NCBI GenBank assembly: GCA_031270215.1
Contig: JAISYB010000097.1
Location: 1-9,761, forward strand
Source of the DNA: Streptococcaceae bacterium
GTDB taxonomy: Bacteria; Bacillota; Bacilli; Lactobacillales; Streptococcaceae
Direction of reading: 5' to 3'
Length of the DNA: 9,761 nucleotides
In this document: positions 1 through 5,336 of the stretch, piece after piece
Layout: each line of letters begins with the position of its first letter
Numbering within the stretch: position 1 is the first letter of the stretch
Translations under genes and position numbers: made by a program
Notes under the pieces: model-generated
Seen by the model: only the letters and a program-made list of their open reading frames with translations
What the model was told of the DNA's origin: nothing
Database searches by the model: none

Positions 1-299
1 GCATCAAAGAGCGATTGTCCTGTTTCATCTGTTCCAAACCAATATTTCAAGTTAGGATGAATATACCGCAAGCTAAAATCATCTATCTTAGAGGCATTAA
101 TCACAGTATAGTCAGAGAAAAGCGGCTGGATAAAGCTTAAAAGAAGAATCACCGCTAATAAAACTAGCATGGCAATCGCAAGCTTTGAGGAGAAGAACTT
201 CCGTCCAACGCTTCGCCAATATGAATAAATCGGTGCAGAAATCTTCTCAGACTCCCCCGTATGCTCCGGTACGAATTGAAATAAATTATTCTCATCCAT
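1..299 (-). CDS. amiD: Oligopeptide ABC transporter permease AmiD/OppC, N-terminal part (cut by window edge)
   Basis: Second membrane subunit of the Ami/Opp peptide importer, expected to pair with the AmiC-type permease encoded just upstream. Reading the minus strand from the ATG at 299 gives 99 complete codons with no stop before the window edge. The visible part has a cytoplasmic N-terminus with a PxYSYWRSVGRKF-like stretch, one hydrophobic helix at about residues 40-60, and the motif WFGTDETGQSLFD at about 87-99, which is typical of OppC/DppC permeases just before the transmembrane domain. The start is set by a perfect AAAGGAGGT ribosome binding site (308-316) 8 nt upstream. The ATG lies 2 nt after the amiC stop, so the two are almost certainly co-transcribed and translationally coupled. 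The remaining helices and the EAA loop lie outside the window. The ATPase genes (amiE/amiF type) would be expected further left; this is inference from family gene order. Confidence 0.93.
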   Translation of the reverse strand, partial: MDENNLFQFVPEHTGESEKISAPIYSYWRSVGRKFFSSKLAIAMLVLLAVILLLSFIQPLFSDYTVINASKIDDFSLRYIHPNLKYWFGTDETGQSLFD

Positions 300-301
300 G
301 A

Positions 302-1795
302 TTACTTACCTCCTTTCTGAGTAGACAGCTTAATCCTAGGGTCAATATATTGCATCAAAATATCACCAACTAATACAGCAAGCACTGTCGTTAAGGTGAA
401 AACAAAGGTAATACCGACAATCATCGAGTTATTATTTGCAGCAATCGCATCTGGTAACATTTTACCCATACCAGGCACTAGGAAGATCGTTTCAGTCATT
501 GTTGCGCCAGCAAATGCCGAAATTATCGCTCCCGGTATCCCATTGACAATCGGGATTAGTGCGTTTTTCATCACATGGTGTCTGGAAATTTCCTTCTCCG
601 AAAGACCTTTAGCACGTGCAAACTTAACATAGTCTGAGCTACGCTGGTCTGTCATATAACGCCTAGTCCATGTCGCAAAACTTGGTGCAGCAATCATTGC
701 GATAACAATGATTGGTAAAATATATGACCTGACATCTCCTGCCCCGTAGGTCGTAAACAAATCAGGTAAACCAAAGAGGCTACTTCCAAGCAGACGATTA
801 AAGTAAATCAACGCAAGCGACGGTATCGCTACAATACTTGATAAAAGAATCAAGCCAAAACGGTCAATAAACTTCCCTGAATGACGTGCCATTAAAGCCC
901 CCGCCGGAATGGCAATCAGATAGGCTAAAATTGTTCCAAGCCCTGCAATCGTAAATGAATTTTGAAGCATTGATGGGTCTTGATAATTGGTTTTTAGATT
1001 AGTATAGTCGTCATCATACATTGCCTTTTGACGCTTCGACTGTGTTTTAGGGGGTTGATAAGTAGCAGTATGCGGATCTAGCGATGAAAACATCTTTGAA
1101 CCATCAGACATTGTGACTTCCTTTGACACCGTTTCGCCTTGACCACTCGTTAGTACATCTGATACGCTCCGACCACCAAAGGTTGGATAGCTTTCGCCAA
1201 GATTTAGCGTAATAAAATTCTGGTGAATAAACGGTAGCTTTTTATCGAAATAAAGTAAATATTTATGCTCCGTTCCGCTGCCTTTAATCACAAGACCGTC
1301 CTCCCAAGCAAGCTTTAAATACCGTTTTAACTTGGGATTAGACTTATCCTGAATCTTCCAAGGGTGGTCAATTTGGATTAGATTACCATAAAACTTAGCA
1401 ACACGTTCAAGCAATGGTATCTCACGCGTTGCAATAATCTGCCTGCTCGTTGGCAGCTCATCAAGCTTCCAAACACCCTTTTGTGTATCGAGGTACTTCT
1501 TTGCAGTTGCTAGGTTCTTTTGATTTACTTTACTTGTATAGCTCGGCGTTGTCTTTTGAATCTTGGTTAGCAATTCCTTTGGTGTTAGATAGTCGATATA
1601 ACCCTGCTTTTCATAAATAGTGTTTTCGTAGTTCTTGCGTTTATCTAAATTTCCGGCAATCTTTGAATAGTTTTGGTCGGAAACAAATATTGCACGCCTT
1701 GGTATTAGCGAAAAGATTAAAGCATAAACAATCGCCGTCACAATCACAACCGATAGCAATGATCGAACTATCCTAAAAAAGATATATTTCTTCAT
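302..1795 (-). CDS. amiC: Oligopeptide ABC transporter permease AmiC/OppB
   Basis: First membrane subunit of the peptide importer, 497 residues. Ordinary OppB proteins are a little over 300 residues. The extra length is a large extracytoplasmic region (about residues 31-277) between helix 1 (8-30) and the remaining helices (about 280-303, 313-331, 356-376, 411-433, 457-481), the hallmark of streptococcal AmiC. The EAA coupling loop that contacts the ATPases is clear at about 388-414 (FARAKGLSEKEIS...NALIPIV). The protein ends in a KGGK tail whose codons also form the amiD ribosome binding site. The ATG is preceded by AAGGAAA about 10 nt upstream, an acceptable if not ideal site. It lies 84 nt after the amiA stop, with a hairpin in between. 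As a family it passes peptides captured by AmiA across the membrane, supporting nutrition and, in streptococci, peptide-pheromone sensing. Function is assigned by family resemblance. Confidence 0.95.
   Translation of the reverse strand: MKKYIFFRIVRSLLSVVIVTAIVYALIFSLIPRRAIFVSDQNYSKIAGNLDKRKNYENTIYEKQGYIDYLTPKELLTKIQKTTPSYTSKVNQKNLATAKKYLDTQKGVWKLDELPTSRQIIATREIPLLERVAKFYGNLIQIDHPWKIQDKSNPKLKRYLKLAWEDGLVIKGSGTEHKYLLYFDKKLPFIHQNFITLNLGESYPTFGGRSVSDVLTSGQGETVSKEVTMSDGSKMFSSLDPHTATYQPPKTQSKRQKAMYDDDYTNLKTNYQDPSMLQNSFTIAGLGTILAYLIAIPAGALMARHSGKFIDRFGLILLSSIVAIPSLALIYFNRLLGSSLFGLPDLFTTYGAGDVRSYILPIIVIAMIAAPSFATWTRRYMTDQRSSDYVKFARAKGLSEKEISRHHVMKNALIPIVNGIPGAIISAFAGATMTETIFLVPGMGKMLPDAIAANNNSMIVGITFVFTLTTVLAVLVGDILMQYIDPRIKLSTQKGGK
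308..316 (-). promoter_or_regulatory. Strong ribosome binding site for amiD inside the end of amiC
   Basis: AAAGGAGGT on the minus strand is fully complementary to the 3' end of 16S rRNA and sits 8 nt before the amiD ATG at 299. It is made from the AAA-GGA-GGT codons for the last residues of AmiC, so the amiC tail is constrained by both protein and RNA. This site fixes the amiD start and implies coupling to amiC translation. Confidence 0.9.
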
Positions 1796-1810
1796 AATTA
1801 GACCATTTCC

Positions 1811-1853
1811 TTAAACGAAAAACTGAGACCACTGGTTTTTCTGTGGTCTCAAT
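1811..1853 (-). terminator. Hairpin with T-run between amiA and amiC (probable partial terminator or mRNA stabiliser)
   Basis: Perfect 9-bp inverted repeat: TGAGACCAC at 1824-1832 and GTGGTCTCA at 1843-1851, with a 10-nt loop. On the transcribed (minus) strand the stem is followed by GTTTTTCGTTT, a short interrupted U-run. It lies 27 nt after the amiA stop and about 28 nt before the amiC start. Because amiC and amiD must be transcribed and no promoter is obvious in the 84-nt gap, I infer partial termination or a 3' barrier that stabilises amiA mRNA, giving excess binding protein over permease. This pattern is common in binding-protein transporter operons. Confidence 0.7.
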
Positions 1854-1879
1854 TCCGAAAAGGAAACTTCCCTTCCCTT

Positions 1880-3853
1880 CTATTTGTCAGAAGTCTTAGA
1901 CAGCTTTGCTACTTTCGCTTTCCAAGCTTTCAGTGCCGTATTATATTCCTTAGTCGTTACAGGATTCTTTTGAACCTTTGTATATTTGTATGAGCTTTGA
2001 GTCCCGCCAACACCGTTAGAATTGATGCCTGAGAATGGTACAATTCGAGTATTTATAGGAGTTGTATCTGATGCGTTGATTGGTACAACATAAGCATTAT
2101 CAAGCAAATAAGCCTCAGCTTTTGCAAATTTTTCATACCTTACGTCTAATGAAGAGAATTCACTATTTGCCGCAACAAGTAAATCTTGATACCCGGCAAA
2201 ATCAAGTGTTTCTTTAACTGCGACACCTGTATCAGCGCCCTCAAGCGTTGCTTCTGAGTCAAGACCAAAGCTTCTGAAAACGTCCCCGTCCTTAGGACTA
2301 AAGATGTTTAAATAAGTTGCAGGATCTTGATAATCAGGTGACCAGCCAGTGATGATGAAGTCATAGTCCGCATCAGCTGCTTTCTTAAAGGAGAAGGTTG
2401 AGCTAACATATGGGTCCTGAGCTAATTTGATGATGTTAAATTCTACCTCACCATCAAGCGTTGTTTCTATCGAATTCTTAAGTGAAGTATAAGCTGCAAT
2501 ACCTAATTGAGATGTTTCACGAACCGGTGCATCAATGATGATTGGATTTTCTTTAGAAATCTCCACACCCTCACTCTTAAGCTCTGCTTTAGCCTTGGCA
2601 AAATCAACCTTAGCGACTTCTGGGTTGTAAGTTCCATTAGCCCCTTGTGCAATTGGCGTTTTTGCCCATGTGCTGTTTATTGCTTCCAAATCTTTTTGAA
2701 CCGCTGTTCCATAGTCTTTACCGTCAATTTGGACAAAGTCTGTTGGAACAATCGTACTTCTAATCGGAAGTGTCGCAGCATCTGCACCGACATATTGCGC
2801 TTCATATTTCTCTTTATCAATCGAGAAGGTAAAAGCTTGACGGAAGTTTTTGTTTAACAATGCCTTTTGAGTTGCGTTCTTTTGGGCATCTGTTTTTGAT
2901 GTGCTATTGTTAAATGTTTGACGGTTAAAGTTAAATGTTGCATAATACGTGCCACTACTTTGTTGCTGCCAATAAACTGTCTTTTGGTCAACATTTTTGT
3001 AATAAGGTAGGGCAGGGCTTAGTCCTACCTCGTCAAGTGTTCCGTTCTTAAACTTCGTATAAAGCTCTTCTGGCTTTGAGCCATCATAATAAGTTCGCTT
3101 GATATTATCAATATAAACGTTTTTCTTATCCCAGTAGTTTGGATTTGCCTTATAGTCAATTTCTGACTTATTATCAAATTTAGTTGGGATAAATGGTCCA
3201 TTGTAAAGCAAACCGTCTGTTGCGACTTTACCGAAATCTTTCCCTTTTTCCTTTAAAAATTCTGCATTAACCGGATAAAGAATACCGTAGGTTGTCTTAG
3301 AATTCCAAAAGGTTTCCGGATTGTTTAAAGTATAGGTTAAGGTATAAGCTTTATCATCTGCTTTAATCCCAACATGTGAGAAGTCCTTATCCTTACCGTC
3401 AGCATAGTCCTGTAGACCTTTGACAGAATCTGAAACAAGGTAAAGTGCTTCTGACTGTGCATCAGCTGCATGCTTTAATGACGTTACCCAATCAGAAGGC
3501 TTAACTGTTGCATAGGTATTACCTGATGCATCAACCCACTTAACACCCTTGCGGATATGATAAGTATAAGTTTTGCCGTCCTCAGAAACTGACCATTTTT
3601 CAGCTAAAGATGGTTTGATTTGGCGGTATTGGTCATATGTCAATAAACCGTCAACGAAGTTCGCAGTATTCTGGTTTGTGTATGTTTGCATTGCCACCGT
3701 GTAATCTAGTGTTTCCGGATCCTGTGTATAGGAAACATTTAAAGTCTTATCTAAATCCCCTTCTGCGCTACTACCCTTAGAGCAGCCAGCTAAAGCCAGT
3801 GTAGCTAATAAAGTCACGCCCAGTGCGCCATATACAAATTTCTTTTTACTCAT
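1880..3853 (-). CDS. amiA: Oligopeptide-binding lipoprotein AmiA/OppA
   Basis: Extracellular substrate-binding component of the Ami/Opp peptide importer, 657 residues, the usual size for AmiA-type proteins. The N-terminus is a lipoprotein signal: basic MSKKKF, a hydrophobic core, and the lipobox LAGC with Cys24 as the predicted lipidated residue. The family 5 solute-binding signature is at about residues 80-125 (PSLAEKWSVSEDGKTYTYHI followed by RKGVKW and a DW helix). A second recognisable element is FSIDKEKY in the middle of the protein. The ATG at 3853 is chosen because the purine-rich GGGGAGAGGG lies a few bases upstream and the lipobox falls at the normal distance. It is first in the ami operon, behind a promoter at about 4002-4030 and a leader of about 140 nt. 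The protein should be anchored on the outer face of the membrane and deliver peptides to AmiC-AmiD. The peptide range cannot be read from sequence. Confidence 0.95.
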   Translation of the reverse strand: MSKKKFVYGALGVTLLATLALAGCSKGSSAEGDLDKTLNVSYTQDPETLDYTVAMQTYTNQNTANFVDGLLTYDQYRQIKPSLAEKWSVSEDGKTYTYHIRKGVKWVDASGNTYATVKPSDWVTSLKHAADAQSEALYLVSDSVKGLQDYADGKDKDFSHVGIKADDKAYTLTYTLNNPETFWNSKTTYGILYPVNAEFLKEKGKDFGKVATDGLLYNGPFIPTKFDNKSEIDYKANPNYWDKKNVYIDNIKRTYYDGSKPEELYTKFKNGTLDEVGLSPALPYYKNVDQKTVYWQQQSSGTYYATFNFNRQTFNNSTSKTDAQKNATQKALLNKNFRQAFTFSIDKEKYEAQYVGADAATLPIRSTIVPTDFVQIDGKDYGTAVQKDLEAINSTWAKTPIAQGANGTYNPEVAKVDFAKAKAELKSEGVEISKENPIIIDAPVRETSQLGIAAYTSLKNSIETTLDGEVEFNIIKLAQDPYVSSTFSFKKAADADYDFIITGWSPDYQDPATYLNIFSPKDGDVFRSFGLDSEATLEGADTGVAVKETLDFAGYQDLLVAANSEFSSLDVRYEKFAKAEAYLLDNAYVVPINASDTTPINTRIVPFSGINSNGVGGTQSSYKYTKVQKNPVTTKEYNTALKAWKAKVAKLSKTSDK

Positions 3854-3996
3854 TAAACCCTCTCCCCATCTTCTTTGTTTTAATTTCGAATGTAAAACAT
3901 TCTAACGACATAACAACAATAATAGCCTTCATACTCTTGAAATTAATCCAACGATTGGTCTAGCGCTTTATTGCTCTAGTCCTTTCAAAAATATAA
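3854..3996 (-). other. Long untranslated leader of amiA with potential secondary structure
   Basis: From the predicted transcription start near 3995, about 140 nt precede the amiA ATG. On the RNA strand an outer stem TTGAAA/TTTCAA (3983-3988 with 3937-3942) encloses two small hairpins. One is CTAGAGC/GCGCTAG with one mismatch (3973-3979 with 3960-3966); the other is CCAA-TCG-TTGG (3948-3958). Together they can form a three-way junction. Closer to the gene is a 6-bp hairpin GAATGT-TTT-ACATTC (3888-3902). No known riboswitch or T-box sequence is recognised, and no terminator-type hairpin with a U-run is present. A regulatory role is inference; the stems are short. Confidence 0.4.
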
Positions 3997-4001
3997 TTGT
4001 T

Positions 4002-4030
4002 ATTCTAAGCAATTTTTAGACAAATTGCAA
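4002..4030 (-). promoter_or_regulatory. Predicted sigma-A promoter of the ami operon
   Basis: On the minus strand TTGCAA (4025-4030) is followed after 17 bp by TAGAAT (4002-4007), a good -10 element with one mismatch to TATAAT. The -35 matches TTGACA at four of six positions. The predicted start point is near 3995. It is the best -35/-10 pair in the 244-bp gap between the DUF1146 gene and amiA. Confidence 0.65.
4009..4028. promoter_or_regulatory. 20-bp operator-like dyad in the ami promoter, candidate CodY box
   Basis: GCAATTT (4009-4015) and AAATTGC (4022-4028) form a perfect 7-bp inverted repeat with a 6-bp centre, filling the spacer between -35 and -10. Within it, positions 4011-4025 on the plus strand match the established CodY consensus AATTTTCWGAAAATT at 12 of 15 positions. 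A bound protein here would block RNA polymerase. CodY is known to repress peptide-uptake operons in lactococci and streptococci when branched-chain amino acids are plentiful, so the position and target make sense. CodY itself is not in the window, and another dimeric regulator remains possible. Confidence 0.55.
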
Positions 4031-4071
4031 TATATACAGACATGCTTTCTTTCTATCACCAACACCTATAT

Positions 4072-4103
4072 AAACTATCAGTCTAAAAACTATCAGCCTA
4101 AAA
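4072..4103. repeat. Two-copy 15-bp tandem repeat over the 3' end of the DUF1146 gene
   Basis: AAACTATCAGTCTAAAA (4072-4088) and AAACTATCAGCCTAAAA (4087-4103) repeat with a 15-bp period and one mismatch. The unit contains the gene's last codon and TAG stop. Since 15 is a multiple of three, the second copy supplies an in-frame back-up TAG (4083-4085). It probably arose by replication slippage. No inverted arrangement is present, so it is not a terminator. Confidence 0.7.
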
Positions 4104-4328
4104 GGATTGAAATAGATTGCGGCAAAGCTGTATAAATTCCATGAAAAAACTACTAACTGTATAACCTAGTGCTATCGAAATCAGTAGCAAGGTCAAGCGA
4201 ATCAACGGTGTATTTTGATACTCACGCTTAAAAAACGTTTCTAAATTCAACGATTGAAGCCCTCGAAATGCCAAGAAAATAAAAATAAGATGTGCCCAAA
4301 TTTGCATTAAAGCATTGATTCCATACAT
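4098..4328 (-). CDS. DUF1146 (YwzB-type) small membrane protein
   Basis: A 76-residue protein with two hydrophobic helices (about residues 8-24 and 42-66) separated by a short charged loop (LNLETFFKREYQ). The pattern matches the DUF1146 family of Firmicutes: GINAL near the N-terminus, FLAFRGLQSLNLE..FFK, then RLTLLLISIALGYTVSSFF. The biochemical role of this family is unknown to me. An upstream in-frame start at 4358 is possible, but the ATG at 4328 is preferred: it has an excellent AGGGAGGAA ribosome site 7 nt upstream and begins at the family's conserved MYGINAL. Members are often near the ATP synthase or murA genes in Bacilli; here the gene stands alone between the muramidase-lipoprotein unit and amiA. 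It ends about 70 bp before the ami -35, with no clear terminator, so some read-through into ami is possible. Confidence 0.85.
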   Translation of the reverse strand: MYGINALMQIWAHLIFIFLAFRGLQSLNLETFFKREYQNTPLIRLTLLLISIALGYTVSSFFMEFIQLCRNLFQSF

Positions 4329-4363
4329 ATAAATTCCTCCCTCTAAAGCGCACACCAAAACTA

Positions 4364-4391
4364 TTTATATCGTAGCATTTTACTTCCAAAA
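4364..4391 (-). promoter_or_regulatory. Weak candidate promoter for the DUF1146 gene
   Basis: TATAAA on the minus strand (4364-4369) is preceded after 16 bp by TTTTGG (4386-4391). The -10 is reasonable, the -35 poor. A promoter is expected here because two terminator-like hairpins lie upstream, but other AT-rich hexamers nearby could serve instead. Confidence 0.3.
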
Positions 4392-4430
4392 CACTAAGTA
4401 TTTTAGTCTAATCAGCGCTGGTTTCTAAGT

Positions 4431-4475
4431 AAATTTAAAACAAATGGCAGAAGTTTCCCGCGACTTCTGCCGATT
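4431..4475 (-). terminator. Intrinsic terminator, second of a tandem pair after the lipoprotein gene
   Basis: GGCAGAAGT (4446-4454) and ACTTCTGCC (4463-4471) form a perfect 9-bp GC-containing stem with an 8-nt loop. AAAT/ATTT pairs extend it across a bulged base. On the minus strand it is followed by ATTTGTTTTAAATTT. This is the stronger-looking end of the muramidase-lipoprotein unit. Confidence 0.8.
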
Positions 4476-4490
4476 TCGCTCTAAGGTGTC

Positions 4491-4529
4491 AAAATCCCTT
4501 CTAAAACACATAAAGTGTCTTAAAAGGGA
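4491..4529 (-). terminator. Terminator-like 15-bp hairpin, first of a tandem pair after the lipoprotein gene
   Basis: Arms 4495-4509 and 4515-4529 with a 5-nt loop pair over 15 positions in the minus-strand RNA: 13 Watson-Crick and 2 G-U pairs. The same two positions would be A-C mismatches in a plus-strand transcript, so the structure is better formed in the lipoprotein mRNA. A run of four Ts follows. It starts 27 nt after the lipoprotein stop codon. Confidence 0.7.
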
Positions 4530-4556
4530 GTGTTTTGCGTACTGCGATTGTGTCTT

Positions 4557-5312
4557 TTATTGGGAAGCTGCCATTTTCAAAAGACTAAGATAGTCTTGGT
4601 GTGTTAGTGTGTAAACAATATTACCCTCGTTATAGCTTAGGGTGTTACTTGAGCCGACATGAATGGTAATCTGTCCGACATCACTTGGCGCAGGCAAATA
4701 GACGGTGTCTAGTAAATCGATAATATTGTTGGCAACCGTTTCTGCATTTTGGTCAGTGCCGTTTGTTACTTGGACGACTAACGACCATCTGCCTTCCTTC
4801 CAGCCAAGATAAGTTGAACCTGCCGCACCCTGCTGATAGCCTGTTATTCCATGGTGAAGCGCTAGAGCTTGCCCACCACTTTCTTGATAGCCAACCGCTT
4901 GGATTGCCTCATCACTACTTGCTACCTCGTCTTTTTTAAATGTTGCAAATGGAGTTGCGCTTGCTAAGCTTGAATCATTAAGCGGCAAAGCGGTTGATAC
5001 TTCATAGTAATTAAGCTGATAACTCTGCGAATGCGGTGTCGTATAGGCAGCTGAAATCTGCTGATTATTCGGCGGAAAGACATTAGACGGTAGTGACTCT
5101 CCTGTAAAAACATTCAACAAGTCAGCATAAACCTGAGATTTCTGCACTGGCTCTTCACTACTAGCACTACTACTTGACTTTGAAACGGATTGCTTCTTAG
5201 CGCTTTTGCTCTGCGAGGAGTGACTAGTGTCTTCCTTTTTACCGCCACAGGCAACTAGCAAGAGCAAGCTGCTTAAACAAACGACAACCTTAACTAAATA
5301 CTTTGTCTTCAT
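4557..5312 (-). CDS. Uncharacterised serine-rich lipoprotein downstream of a muramidase
   Basis: A 251-residue predicted lipoprotein I cannot place in a named functional family. The N-terminus has a basic start (MKTKYLVK), a hydrophobic core and the lipobox LVAC, with Cys22 as the predicted lipidated residue. Residues about 29-57 form a Ser/Lys-rich low-complexity linker that would hold the rest away from the membrane. The globular part (about 58-251) contains STYLGWKEGRWSLVV at 166-180, then a helix-like ETVANNIIDLLDTVYLPAPS, and ends in short strand-like segments. The layout resembles small lipoproteins of lactic acid bacteria annotated only as hypothetical. The start is supported by AAAGGGGA 8 nt upstream. 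It begins 24 nt after the muramidase stop and has no promoter of its own, so the two are surely co-transcribed. A role in controlling, localising or protecting against the muramidase is plausible from context alone. Confidence 0.85.
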   Translation of the reverse strand: MKTKYLVKVVVCLSSLLLLVACGGKKEDTSHSSQSKSAKKQSVSKSSSSASSEEPVQKSQVYADLLNVFTGESLPSNVFPPNNQQISAAYTTPHSQSYQLNYYEVSTALPLNDSSLASATPFATFKKDEVASSDEAIQAVGYQESGGQALALHHGITGYQQGAAGSTYLGWKEGRWSLVVQVTNGTDQNAETVANNIIDLLDTVYLPAPSDVGQITIHVGSSNTLSYNEGNIVYTLTHQDYLSLLKMAASQ

Positions 5313-5336
5313 ACGAATAATCCCCTTTATGATGAG

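Noticed and set aside
396..632. Open frame of 78 codons on the plus strand
   Set aside because: It lies entirely opposite amiC, shows no family features or ribosome site, and is a shadow of the conserved EAA-loop coding region.
1793..1806. Two-codon frame ATG-GTC-TAA just before amiC
   Set aside because: It is too close to the ribosome site to initiate and is likely chance.
2507..2857. Open frame of 116 codons on the plus strand
   Set aside because: It is antisense to amiA; the Cys/Phe-rich translation resembles no known protein.
3930..3946. Second possible CodY box in the amiA leader
   Set aside because: It has only about 10 of 15 matches to the consensus, weak for an AT-rich leader.
4471..4494. 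TTGACA on the minus strand as a -35 element
   Set aside because: No -10 lies 16-18 bp downstream, and the sequence runs into the second terminator hairpin.
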